Shown here piece by piece: positions 8,024-15,847 of a stretch of DNA of 64,000 nt. Source of the stretch: Sphingomonas_D zeicaulis (GTDB lineage: Bacteria; Pseudomonadota; Alphaproteobacteria; Sphingomonadales; Sphingomonadaceae); assembly GCF_050433225.1 (NCBI RefSeq), contig NZ_JBNPXQ010000002.1, positions 124,001 to 188,000 on the forward strand. Reading direction: 5' to 3'. Position 1 is the first letter of the stretch, and each line of letters begins with the position of its first letter. A program made the position numbers and the translations under genes. The notes under the pieces are model-generated. The model saw nothing but the letters and a program-made list of their open reading frames with translations, was not told the origin of the DNA and did no database searches.

Positions 8024-8169
8024 CGGGGATTGCGATCGCGACTCTGAGCGAGTCAGCGTGACCGCCAGAGTCAATCTGTTGGCAATATCGCGGATCGCGC
8101 ATAAACCCCGCGAACCCCACGCCAACTACCCCTTCAATTTCTCTCTCAAAGAGACTCTTAGGAAGAAGG

Positions 8170-9222
8170 ATGGAGCCGATCATCGCGCTCGACGAGTCCA
8201 CAGACCGCCCCCTGCTCGCCGTCCTCCGGGGCGAACGACGCACGCCGCCCCCCCTCTGGCTCATGCGCCAGGCCGGGCGTTACCTGCCCGAATATCGCGC
8301 TCTGAGGGCCGAGAAGGGCGGGTTCCTCGAACTGATGAGCGACAGCGACGCCGCGGCGGAAATCACGCTGCAGCCGTTGCGCCGCTTCGGATTCGACGGC
8401 GCTATCCTGTTCTCCGACATCCTCGTGATTCCGCACGCGCTTGGGCAGGACCTGTGGTTCGAGGCCGGCGAGGGGCCCCGTCTGGCACCGCCGCTGGTCG
8501 ATAGCCGGCTGGAGGCGCTCTCGGCCGTCCCTGAGCGCCTGGCACCCGTCTACGGCACGGTGAGGCGCGTCCGCGCCGCATTGCCCGCCGGAGTCACCTT
8601 CTTGGGCTTTGCCGGCAGCCCCTGGACGGTCTCAACCTATATGGTGGCTGGGCGGGGGAGCCGCGACCAGGGCGAGGCGAGGCGTCTGGCTTATGGTGAC
8701 CCGTTGGCCTTCCAGGCGATCATCGACGCCATCGTCGAGGCGACTCTCGACTATCTCAGCGGGCAGATCGATGCGGGCGTCGATGCGGTGCAGCTGTTCG
8801 ACAGTTGGGCGGGGAGCCTCTCCCCCGCGCAGTTTGAGCGCTGGGTGATCGCGCCGACCGCGACGCTGGTTTCCCGGCTGCGGGCGCGTCACCCCCGGGT
8901 TCCGATCATCGGCTTTCCGAAGGGCGCAGGTGGCAAGCTTGCCGCCTATGCCCGCGAGACCGGCGTCGATGCGATCGGGCTCGACGAGACGGTCGATCCC
9001 GAATGGGCGGATGCGGTGCTTCCGGAAGGGTTGCCGGTGCAGGGCAATCTCGATCCGCTAGCACTGATCACGGGCGGCGAGGTGCTGGAACGGGCGACGC
9101 ACCGCATCCTTGACGCCTTCGCCAGCCGCCCCCACATCTTCAATCTCGGCCACGGCATCCTGCCCGACGCGCCGATCGCGCATGTCGAGCAATTGCTGAC
9201 GATCGTTCGGGGGCAGCGTTGA
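8170..9222 (+). CDS. hemE: Uroporphyrinogen decarboxylase
   Basis: Seen: 350 aa, ATG preceded by a GGAAGAAGG ribosome binding site. N-terminal signature PPLWLMRQAGRYLPEYR with the active-site Arg pair, then ILFSDILVIPHALG with the catalytic Asp, the central GFAGSPWTVSTYMV, and C-terminal LGHGILPD. Known: decarboxylates the four acetate groups of uroporphyrinogen III to coproporphyrinogen III, in the cytoplasm. First gene right of the putative origin, coupled to hemJ by TGATG. Confidence 0.96.
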   Translation: MEPIIALDESTDRPLLAVLRGERRTPPPLWLMRQAGRYLPEYRALRAEKGGFLELMSDSDAAAEITLQPLRRFGFDGAILFSDILVIPHALGQDLWFEAGEGPRLAPPLVDSRLEALSAVPERLAPVYGTVRRVRAALPAGVTFLGFAGSPWTVSTYMVAGRGSRDQGEARRLAYGDPLAFQAIIDAIVEATLDYLSGQIDAGVDAVQLFDSWAGSLSPAQFERWVIAPTATLVSRLRARHPRVPIIGFPKGAGGKLAAYARETGVDAIGLDETVDPEWADAVLPEGLPVQGNLDPLALITGGEVLERATHRILDAFASRPHIFNLGHGILPDAPIAHVEQLLTIVRGQR

Positions 9223-9677
9223 TGACCGGCTTTCTTGGGCTCGCTTATCCCTGGGTGAAGGCCGCCCATATCATCTTCGTGATCTTCTGGATGGCGGGCA
9301 TGTTCATACTGCCGCGCTATCTGGTCCATCATCAGGAAGCGCTGGGCGAGCCGGCCGAGGCGGGCAAGTGGGTGGAGCGCGAGGCGCGGTTGCGCCGGGT
9401 GATCCTGACGCCCTCGATGATCATCGTCTGGCTGCTCGGGATCGCGCTGGCGCTCAATGTCGGCCTCACTGACGGCACGCCGGGGTTGGGCTGGCTGCAT
9501 GCCAAGCTGCTGCTCGTCTTCCTGCTCTCAGGCTATCATGGCTGGGCGGTGGGCTATTCGAAGAAGCTGGCAGCAGGAAAGCCGACTCTGGCCGGGCGGA
9601 CCCTGCGCATGCTCAACGAGGTGCCGGCACTGGCGGTGACGCTCATCGTCATTCTGGCGGTGGTTCGTCCCTTCTGA
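9222..9677 (+). CDS. hemJ: HemJ protoporphyrinogen IX oxidase (CopD-like membrane protein)
   Basis: Seen: 151 aa from ATG 9222, sharing one base with the hemE stop (TGATG). About four hydrophobic segments. The first carries the conserved His in VKAAHIIFVIFWMAGMF and the family motif LPRYLVHH. A conserved Lys follows in WLHAKLLLVFLL, and the C-terminus is NEVPALAVTLIVILAVVRPF. Known: HemJ oxidises protoporphyrinogen IX in many alphaproteobacteria lacking HemG/HemY and binds heme. The position directly after hemE supports the heme role over a copper-export CopD role. Confidence 0.9.
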   Translation: MTGFLGLAYPWVKAAHIIFVIFWMAGMFILPRYLVHHQEALGEPAEAGKWVEREARLRRVILTPSMIIVWLLGIALALNVGLTDGTPGLGWLHAKLLLVFLLSGYHGWAVGYSKKLAAGKPTLAGRTLRMLNEVPALAVTLIVILAVVRPF

Positions 9678-9689
9678 ACCCGGGTCGGC

Positions 9690-9716
9690 TTGACTTGAGA
9701 CGACGGCGGGCCTAAC
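9690..9716 (+). promoter_or_regulatory. Possible rho promoter
   Basis: TTGACT (9690-9695) followed after a short spacer by GCCTAAC (9710-9716) resembles the alphaproteobacterial housekeeping pattern TTGAC-N-GCTANA. It leaves a leader of about 100 nt before the rho ATG. Based on motif match only. Confidence 0.35.
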
Positions 9717-9821
9717 GGCGCGAGACAGCCTTTGCCGTCCGCGCAAAAGACGCTTTTCCTCAATATTCGCGCTCGCGGCTCCCTGGATCGACAGACCGCC
9801 TTCCGACGGACAGATTTTCCG

Positions 9822-11078
9822 ATGCACCTCAAAGACCTCAAGAAGAAAACCCCGGCCGAGCTGGTCGAGATGGCCGAAGACCTCGGTGTCGAAAGCGCAT
9901 CGACCCTGCGCAAGCAGGATCTGATGTTCGCGATCCTGAAGGTGCAGGCCGAGAATGGCGAGCAGATCATGGGCCTTGGCACCATCGAGGTGCTGCCCGA
10001 TGGCTTCGGCTTCCTGCGCAGCCCCGAGGCGAACTATCTCGCCGGCCCCGACGACATCTATGTCTCGCCCAACCAGGTCCGCAAGTTCGGCCTGCGCACT
10101 GGCGATACGGTGGAAGGCGAGATCCGCGGGCCCAAGGATGGCGAGCGCTATTTCTCGCTGGTGCGCCTCGTCTCGGTCAATTTCGACGATCCCGACGCTG
10201 TCCGCCACCGCGTCAATTTCGACAATCTCACGCCGCTCTATCCGGAAGAGAAGCTCCGGCTTGATACGCTGGACCCGACCGTCAAGGACAAGTCGGCACG
10301 CGTCATCGACATCGTCAGCCCGCAGGGCAAGGGCCAGCGCGCGCTGATCGTCGCACCGCCCCGCGTCGGCAAGACCGTGCTGCTCCAGAACATCGCCAAG
10401 GCGATCACGGACAATCACCCCGAGGTCTTCCTGATCGTGCTGCTCATCGACGAGCGCCCGGAAGAAGTCACGGACATGCAGCGTTCGGTGAAGGGTGAGG
10501 TGATCAGCTCGACCTTCGACGAGCCGGCGCAGCGCCACGTGCAGGTCGCCGAGATGGTCATCGAGAAGGCCAAGCGCCTCGTCGAGCACAAGAAGGATGT
10601 CGTCATCCTGCTCGACTCGATCACCCGCCTCGGCCGCGCCTACAACACCGTCGTCCCCTCGTCGGGCAAGGTGCTGACCGGCGGTGTCGACGCCAACGCG
10701 CTGCAGCGCCCCAAGCGCTTCTTCGGCGCCGCGCGCAACATCGAGGAGGGCGGCTCGCTCTCGATCATCGCCACCGCGCTGATCGACACCGGCAGCCGCA
10801 TGGACGAGGTGATCTTCGAAGAGTTCAAGGGCACCGGCAACTCGGAAATCGTGCTCGACCGCAAGGTCGCGGATAAGCGCATCTTCCCGGCGCTGGACGT
10901 CGGCAAGTCCGGCACGCGCAAGGAAGAGCTGCTCGTCGACAAGGGCAAGCTTTCCAAGATGTGGGTGCTGCGCCGCATCCTGATGCAGATGGGCACCATC
11001 GATGCGATGGAGTTCCTGCTCGACAAGATGAAGGATTCGAAGACCAACGAAGACTTCTTCGACTCGATGAATCAGTAA
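9822..11078 (+). CDS. rho: Transcription termination factor Rho
   Basis: Seen: 418 aa from ATG 9822 (MHLKDLKKKTPAELVEMAED), the usual family length. An upstream TTG-initiated extension to 9732 would add 30 residues unlike any Rho. Order: N-terminal helical Rho_N, the cold-shock RNA-binding domain with DGFGFLRS and Y-V-S-P-N-Q, Walker A LIVAPPRVGKTVLLQNIA about residue 175, Walker B DVVILLDSITRLGRAYNT, Q-loop GGVDANALQRPKRFFGAARN, and R-loop GKSGTRKEELL. Known: hexameric RNA helicase that terminates unprotected transcripts. The 144-bp leader may serve autoregulation, as seen for rho in other bacteria. Confidence 0.97.
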   Translation: MHLKDLKKKTPAELVEMAEDLGVESASTLRKQDLMFAILKVQAENGEQIMGLGTIEVLPDGFGFLRSPEANYLAGPDDIYVSPNQVRKFGLRTGDTVEGEIRGPKDGERYFSLVRLVSVNFDDPDAVRHRVNFDNLTPLYPEEKLRLDTLDPTVKDKSARVIDIVSPQGKGQRALIVAPPRVGKTVLLQNIAKAITDNHPEVFLIVLLIDERPEEVTDMQRSVKGEVISSTFDEPAQRHVQVAEMVIEKAKRLVEHKKDVVILLDSITRLGRAYNTVVPSSGKVLTGGVDANALQRPKRFFGAARNIEEGGSLSIIATALIDTGSRMDEVIFEEFKGTGNSEIVLDRKVADKRIFPALDVGKSGTRKEELLVDKGKLSKMWVLRRILMQMGTIDAMEFLLDKMKDSKTNEDFFDSMNQ

Positions 11079-11097
11079 ATCGACCGAATAGACAGAG

Positions 11098-11136
11098 AAA
11101 AAGGCCCGGTGCTTGCAATGAGCACCGGGCCTTTTT
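11098..11136. terminator. Bidirectional intrinsic terminator after rho
   Basis: Perfect 16-bp arms AAAAAGGCCCGGTGCT (11098-11113) and AGCACCGGGCCTTTTT (11121-11136) around a 7-nt loop. The A-run becomes a T-run on the opposite strand, so it can end both rho and the convergent dienelactone hydrolase gene. Confidence 0.93.
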
Positions 11137-11149
11137 CTTATTGGACCGT

Positions 11150-11848
11150 TCAGCCGAGGTTAGCGGCGAAAAAAGCGGCCGAGCGGCTGTCCGCCAGTTC
11201 CGCTGCCGCCTCGTCGCGGCGATCGCCCATCTCGGTTGCGAAGCCATGATCGAGGCCGTCATAGGTAAGGATCTCGACCTTGGGCTGGTCCGCGAGGCCG
11301 TCACGCATCGCCGTCTGCGCCTCCGCGTTGACGAAGCGATCGGCGCCGGCAACGTGGAGCAGGAGCGGATGCGCGATCGCGTGGCGCTCGCCGAGCAGGC
11401 CATCGATGCCGACGCCATAATAGCCGACCGACGCCTCGATATCGGTGCGCGCCGCGGTCATATAGGCGAGGCGACCGCCGAGGCAGTAGCCGACACAGCC
11501 GACCTTCTTGCCGCCGCTCGCGCTGCGCGCGAAACGGATCGTGGCCTCGATGTCCGAGACGCCCTTGGTCTGGTCGAACAGGCCGAACAATTCGAAACCG
11601 CGCTGCATCTGTTCGGGCACGTCGGGATCGAGTTCGATGCCCGGCTCGATCCGCCAGAACAGGTCGGGCGCGACCGCAAGATAGCCTTCGGCGGCAAGCT
11701 TGTCGCATTTCTGGCGGATGCCAGGGTTCACGCCGAAGATCTCCTGGATCACGATGATCGCCGCGCGCGGCGTGCCCTCGGGTTCGGCGACATAAGCGTT
11801 GAAGCTACCTTCACCATCGAGCGGCGTGATCGTTGCAGTCTGGCTCAT
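11150..11848 (-). CDS. Dienelactone hydrolase family protein
   Basis: Seen: 232 aa, alpha/beta-hydrolase. VIQEIFGVNPGIRQKCDKLA holds the substrate-side Glu; the nucleophile is Cys in VGCVGYCLGGRLAYM (about residue 123); Asp in HVAGADRFV and His in YDGLDHGFATEM complete the triad. Known: family members open dienelactones in chlorocatechol breakdown, but many are carboxymethylenebutenolidase-like housekeeping esterases. No catechol genes are near, so the substrate is open. It is coupled to ogt upstream by ATGA. The pair runs against the surrounding rho-mnmE direction. Confidence 0.88.
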   Translation of the reverse strand: MSQTATITPLDGEGSFNAYVAEPEGTPRAAIIVIQEIFGVNPGIRQKCDKLAAEGYLAVAPDLFWRIEPGIELDPDVPEQMQRGFELFGLFDQTKGVSDIEATIRFARSASGGKKVGCVGYCLGGRLAYMTAARTDIEASVGYYGVGIDGLLGERHAIAHPLLLHVAGADRFVNAEAQTAMRDGLADQPKVEILTYDGLDHGFATEMGDRRDEAAAELADSRSAAFFAANLG

Positions 11849-12339
11849 TGGAACATCCTCGTTTGTGGGTCTGGCGATTCATGGTCGAGCAGCCAGCGCT
11901 TGGTGATGGGTCCGTCACCGGCGGAATAGGTGCCGAGCTGGCCACCGCTGCCGAGGACGCGGTGGCAGGGGACGATGATGGGGAAGGGGTTGCGTGCGCA
12001 GGCCTGGCCGATCGCGCGTGGCGCTGATCCCGCGCTGCGTGCGAGCGCACCATAGCTCAGCGTCTCGCCATAGGGGATGGCGATGATCGCGTCGCGCAAT
12101 GCGAGGCCGCGTAGCGTGGAGGCGGGGGCGAGCGGCAGATCGAAGTCGGTCAGTCTGTTCGCGAAATAGGCGGCAAGCTGGGCCGCGGCCTCGGCAACCG
12201 CCTTGGGCATCGACGCGGCGGATAGCGATACGTGCCGCAAGGGCAGGATGCGGATGCCGCTCAGTCGATCATCATCGCCTTCGATCAGGATCGCACCGAT
12301 CGACGTTGCGATACGGACGGGTTCAAGGGCATAGACCAT
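11845..12339 (-). CDS. ogt: Methylated-DNA--protein-cysteine methyltransferase
   Basis: Seen: 164 aa from ATG 12339. C-terminal DNA-binding and methyl-acceptor domain: ETLSYGALARSAGSAPRAIG, then NPFPIIVPCHRVLGSGGQLG with acceptor Cys in PCHRV. The N-terminal domain is short and weakly conserved. Known: suicide repair of O6-alkylguanine in DNA. It is constitutive-type (no AraC domain) and is a second such activity besides the Ada at 58,487. It is followed by dienelactone hydrolase with ATGA overlap and divergent from the DUF6489 gene across 51 bp. Confidence 0.92.
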   Translation of the reverse strand: MVYALEPVRIATSIGAILIEGDDDRLSGIRILPLRHVSLSAASMPKAVAEAAAQLAAYFANRLTDFDLPLAPASTLRGLALRDAIIAIPYGETLSYGALARSAGSAPRAIGQACARNPFPIIVPCHRVLGSGGQLGTYSAGDGPITKRWLLDHESPDPQTRMFQ

Positions 12340-12390
12340 CAAGGTGCAGAGTAGCAGCGCTGCGTGCCGGCTTGAAGCGGGAGTAGAGTG

Positions 12391-12624
12391 ATGAAGATGA
12401 ATGTCGAAGTCGACTGCACTCCCGAAGAGGCGCGTCGTTTTCTGGGCTTGCCTGATCTCGCGCCGATCCATGAGAAATATATCGCCAACCTCACGCAGAC
12501 GATGGAGAAGGGGCTGACCCCCGAGGCGATGGAAACGCTGATGAAGGCTTGGACGCCGATGGGTGAATCGGGCCTGCGCCTGTGGCAGCAGTTGTTCGAC
12601 ACGATGAGCGGCGCGAAGCGCTGA
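12391..12624 (+). CDS. DUF6489-type small protein
   Basis: Seen: 77 aa from ATG 12391; GGGAG sits at about the right distance, favouring this over the GTG three bases upstream. MKMNVEVDCTPEEARRFLGL, then PIHEKYIANLTQTMEKGLTP and WTPMGESGLRLWQQLFDTMS. It looks mainly helical and soluble, with phasin-like amphipathic spacing. Function unknown; small proteins of this type are found in sphingomonads and relatives. It ends 19 bp before mnmE and is probably cotranscribed with it. Confidence 0.75.
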   Translation: MKMNVEVDCTPEEARRFLGLPDLAPIHEKYIANLTQTMEKGLTPEAMETLMKAWTPMGESGLRLWQQLFDTMSGAKR

Positions 12625-12643
12625 GACGCTGCAGGCTGGTGCG

Positions 12644-13957
12644 ATGACGGATGAATCGCGCATTGGCGCCGCCCAGACAATTTACGCGCTGTCGAGCGGG
12701 ACGCCGCCGGCGGGGATCGGCGTGGTGCGGATCAGCGGGCCGGCGGCCGGCCTCGCACTGACGACATTGGCGGTCGGTGACTTGCCGACGCCCCGGCGTG
12801 CCAGCCTGCGCCGGTTGCGCGATGCTGCCGGTGCGCCGCTCGACGATGCATTGGTGCTGTGGTTCCCGGGGTCGAACAGCGTGACCGGTGAGGATCTGGC
12901 AGAGCTTCATCTTCATGGCGGTCGCGCGGTGATCGCCGGCGTCCTCGGCGCGCTCGGGAGTATCGATGGCTTGCGGCCGGCGGAGCCCGGCGAGTTCACG
13001 CGACGCGCGTTCGAGAATGGGCGGATCGACCTGGCGGAAGCCGAAGGGCTTGCTGACCTGCTGGCCGCGGAAACAGAGGCAGCGCGGATTGCGGCGCTGC
13101 GCATCGCCGAGGGCGGGCTCTCGCGTGTTGTGCTCGACTGGCAGCAAAGGCTTCTGATGCTGGCGGCTCACGTCGAGGCGCTGATCGATTTCTCCGACGA
13201 AGATGATGTTCGCGAGGAGGATGAGGGGAGGGGCATTCGTCAGGAATTGGCGGATGTCGCGACGGCAATCGACGCGCTCGAAGCGACCCCGCCGGCGGAA
13301 CGGCTGCGCGATGGCGTGCGGGTGGTGTTCGGCGGCCCGGTCAATGCCGGCAAGTCGACCTTGTTCAACCGCCTCGCCGGGCGCGATGCTGCGTTGGTTT
13401 CTCCCGTTGCGGGTACGACGCGCGATGTGATCGAGGCGCCGGTGCAAATTGGCGGCGTGCCCCTGCTGCTGATCGATACAGCCGGGCTGCGATCGGATGC
13501 GGGCGAGATCGTCGAGGTGATGGGCATCGATCGTGCGGCGCAGACGATTGCCGGTGCGGATATCATCCTTTGGTTCGGCGACGCTGCGGACGTGCCCGAT
13601 CGCGATCGCACGATCCTTGTCCATGCCCGCGCAGATGTTCGCGGCGATGCGCCTGTACAGGGTGCGCTGGTCGTCTCGGCGCATGAGGGGTCAGGGATTG
13701 AAGCGTTGCGCGATGCGGTGTTGCAGCGAGCGCGATCGCTGCTGCCGCCGCCTGACGGATTGTCGCTGAACCAGCGGCAGCGCAAGGTCGTGGCCGAGGC
13801 GGCACAGGCCGTGCGTCATGCCGGGGCGGAAGCAGACTGGCTTCTCGTTGCGGAGCACCTGCGTTTCGCGCTCACGGCATTCGATCGACTGACCGGAAGG
13901 GCGGGGACCGAGGATATGCTCGATGCGCTGTTCGGGCGGTTCTGCATCGGCAAGTGA
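12644..13957 (+). CDS. mnmE: tRNA uridine-5-carboxymethylaminomethyl modification GTPase MnmE
   Basis: Seen: 437 aa. N-terminal folate-binding domain (GTPPAGIGVVRISGP, ELHLHGGRAVIAGVL, PGEFTRRAFENGRIDLAEAE), a helical domain, the inserted G domain and C-terminal FCIGK with the Cys typical of MnmE. G domain motifs: G1 GGPVNAGKSTLFN, G2 GTTRD, G3 IDTAGLR. The NKxD guanine-specificity motif reads ARAD (TILVHARADVRG). Known: with MnmG it installs cmnm5U/nm5U at wobble U34. A parS site lies three bases after its stop, then mnmG. Confidence 0.94.
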   Translation: MTDESRIGAAQTIYALSSGTPPAGIGVVRISGPAAGLALTTLAVGDLPTPRRASLRRLRDAAGAPLDDALVLWFPGSNSVTGEDLAELHLHGGRAVIAGVLGALGSIDGLRPAEPGEFTRRAFENGRIDLAEAEGLADLLAAETEAARIAALRIAEGGLSRVVLDWQQRLLMLAAHVEALIDFSDEDDVREEDEGRGIRQELADVATAIDALEATPPAERLRDGVRVVFGGPVNAGKSTLFNRLAGRDAALVSPVAGTTRDVIEAPVQIGGVPLLLIDTAGLRSDAGEIVEVMGIDRAAQTIAGADIILWFGDAADVPDRDRTILVHARADVRGDAPVQGALVVSAHEGSGIEALRDAVLQRARSLLPPPDGLSLNQRQRKVVAEAAQAVRHAGAEADWLLVAEHLRFALTAFDRLTGRAGTEDMLDALFGRFCIGK

Positions 13958-13960
13958 ATC

Positions 13961-13976
13961 TGTTCCACGTGGAACA
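13961..13976. promoter_or_regulatory. parS centromere site 1
   Basis: TGTTCCACGTGGAACA, a perfect 16-bp palindrome identical in form to the bacterial parS consensus (TGTTNCACGTGNAACA). It lies in the 54-bp mnmE-mnmG gap. ParB, encoded 3.3 kb downstream, is expected to nucleate here. Confidence 0.93.
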
Positions 13977-14011
13977 ATTTTGACTTGGTCGCGTGCAGGG
14001 CTTAGCGCGCG

Positions 14012-15847
14012 ATGATGGATGCGCGTTTCGATATTCTGGTCGTCGGGGGCGGACATGCTGGTTGCGAGGCCGCGGCTGCGGCTGCGCGCATGGGCGCGTC
14101 GGCTGCCCTGATCAGCTTTCAGCAGGCGACCATCGGCGCGATGTCGTGCAATCCGGCGATTGGCGGATTGGGCAAAGGTCATCTCGTGCGCGAGGTCGAT
14201 GCGTTCGATGGCCTCATCGGCCGCGCCGCTGACCATGCCGCGATTCACTATCGCATGCTCAACGCGAGCAAGGGCAGTGCGGTGCAGGGGCCGCGTGTCC
14301 AGGCTGATCGCAAGCGCTACCGGGAGGCCATCCATGCGCTGCTCGCGGCGTACCCGACGCTGACGATCGTTGAAGGCGAGGCGCAAGCGCTTCGGCTCGA
14401 CGGGGGGCGGGTGAGCGGACTCGAGCTTGCCGATGGCCGCATCCTCGGCGCCGGCGCGGTCGTGCTGTGCACGGGGACATTCCTCAACGGCCGGCTGTTC
14501 CGCGGAGCGGAGCGTATGGTGGGTGGACGTACTGGCGAGTCCGCTTCCGAGCGGCTGGGCGATCAGTTGCGTGCGCTCGATTTGCCGATGGCCCGGCTGA
14601 AGACCGGAACGCCGCCGCGGCTCGATGGCCGCACGATCGATTGGTCGCGGCTGGAAGAGCAGCCGTCCGACGATGGCGACTGGACGATGTCGGCGCTCGG
14701 GCCGGGTCGTGTGGCGCCGCAACTGCATTGCGCGATCACGCGGACGAACGAGGCAACGCATGCGGTCATTCGCGATGCATTGCCGCAATCGCCTTTGTTC
14801 AGCGGCGCGATCGCGGCGCGCGGCCCGCGCTATTGCCCGTCGATCGAAGACAAGATCACGCGCTTCGGCGATCGCGATGGTCATCAGATCTTCCTCGAAC
14901 CCGAAGGGCTCGACGATCCTTTGATCTACCCGAACGGCATCTCAACGTCGTTGCCGGTGGATGCGCAGCGCGCGATGGTGCGGACGATGGAAGGGCTTGA
15001 ACGCGCCGAAATCGTCCAGCCGGGCTATGCGGTCGAATATGATCATATCGATCCGCGCGCGCTCGATCATCGGCTCGAACTGCGTGCGATGCCCGGTCTG
15101 TTCTGTGCGGGCCAGATCAATGGCACGACCGGCTATGAAGAAGCTGCGGCGCAGGGCCTGATCGCCGGCATCAACGCGGCGCTGTCGGTTGCCGGCAAGG
15201 CGGCGCTGATCCTCGACCGCGCGTCGAGCTATATCGGCGTGATGATCGACGATCTCGTGCTGCAGGGCGTCACTGAACCCTATCGGATGCTGACCGCTCG
15301 TGCCGAGTATCGGCTGCGGCTCCGTGCCAACAATGCCGACTCCCGGCTGTCGCCGCATGCGATCGCTGTCGGCTGCCTCGGTGCCGAGCGCGCCGATTGG
15401 GTGGCACGGCGCGAGCATGATCGTGCGACGGCGATGGGGCGGCTGCAGGGACCGACCTATGCCGGGGTCGTCGCGACGGGGGAGGGCGGTCGTCGATCCT
15501 TGTGGGATTGGCTGCGCTTCACGGGGGTCGATCGCGCGCGTGTCATCGAGATCGATCCGCATCTTGCTGCAGTGCAGCATGATCTCCTCGACGAGTTGAT
15601 CGAGGATGCGCGCTATGCGCCTTATGTGGCGCGACAGGATTCGGAGATCCGCGAGCGCCGGCACAATGATCATGTCGGCATCCCCGCAGGTTTCGATTAT
15701 CGCGGCATCGGTGGTCTTTCCACAGAGATGGTCGAGCGTCTCGAAGCAGCGGCGCCGGCAACGCTGGGCGAGGCTGGCCGCATTCGTGGCGTCACACCAT
15801 CCGCGCTGGCGGCGATCCTCGTTGCGGTGCGGCGTCAGGCGGCATGA
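14012..15847 (+). CDS. mnmG: tRNA uridine-5-carboxymethylaminomethyl modification enzyme MnmG (GidA)
   Basis: Seen: 611 aa. FAD-binding ILVVGGGHAGCEAAAAAARM at the N-terminus; the first signature region SCNPAIGGLGKGHLVREVDA; the second near GYAVEYDHIDPRALDHRLEL and GLFCAGQINGTTGYEEAAAQ; and a C-terminal helical MnmE-binding domain. Known: FAD enzyme working with MnmE, tetrahydrofolate and glycine or ammonium at tRNA U34. Tandem ATGs at 14012 and 14015 make the first residue uncertain. Its stop overlaps the rsmG start as ATGA. Confidence 0.96.
   Translation: MMDARFDILVVGGGHAGCEAAAAAARMGASAALISFQQATIGAMSCNPAIGGLGKGHLVREVDAFDGLIGRAADHAAIHYRMLNASKGSAVQGPRVQADRKRYREAIHALLAAYPTLTIVEGEAQALRLDGGRVSGLELADGRILGAGAVVLCTGTFLNGRLFRGAERMVGGRTGESASERLGDQLRALDLPMARLKTGTPPRLDGRTIDWSRLEEQPSDDGDWTMSALGPGRVAPQLHCAITRTNEATHAVIRDALPQSPLFSGAIAARGPRYCPSIEDKITRFGDRDGHQIFLEPEGLDDPLIYPNGISTSLPVDAQRAMVRTMEGLERAEIVQPGYAVEYDHIDPRALDHRLELRAMPGLFCAGQINGTTGYEEAAAQGLIAGINAALSVAGKAALILDRASSYIGVMIDDLVLQGVTEPYRMLTARAEYRLRLRANNADSRLSPHAIAVGCLGAERADWVARREHDRATAMGRLQGPTYAGVVATGEGGRRSLWDWLRFTGVDRARVIEIDPHLAAVQHDLLDELIEDARYAPYVARQDSEIRERRHNDHVGIPAGFDYRGIGGLSTEMVERLEAAAPATLGEAGRIRGVTPSALAAILVAVRRQAA

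Larger units (their letters stand above)
7881..8169. other. Putative chromosomal replication origin (oriC) between ppsR and hemE
   Basis: Seen: a 289-bp non-coding gap between divergent ppsR and hemE. It contains four 9-mers close to the DnaA box (listed separately), seven GANTC sites and a less GC-rich right end (about 8130-8165). Flanking genes mostly point away from it on both sides, co-oriented with bidirectional forks. Known: in Caulobacter and Rickettsia the origin lies between hemE and the DUF299 gene, and origin regions carry weak DnaA boxes and GANTC methylation sites. No TTAA-N7-TTAA CtrA site was found. It must also hold the promoters of both flanking genes. Confidence 0.72.

Noticed and set aside
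8151..8157. GAGACTC near the hemE start as part of a CtrA site
   Set aside because: CtrA needs TTAA-N7-TTAA or a TTAACCAT half; neither is present in the gap.
7881..8264. Upstream extension of ppsR through the hemE-ppsR gap
   Set aside because: The extension has no family similarity and would cross the hemE start; ATG 7880 gives the normal protein.
9732..9821. TTG-initiated 30-residue N-terminal extension of Rho
   Set aside because: Rho begins MHLKDLKKKTP by family comparison and length (418 aa).
13961..13976. Palindrome after mnmE as a transcription terminator
   Set aside because: The sequence is an exact parS with no loop or T-tract; centromere function explains it better.
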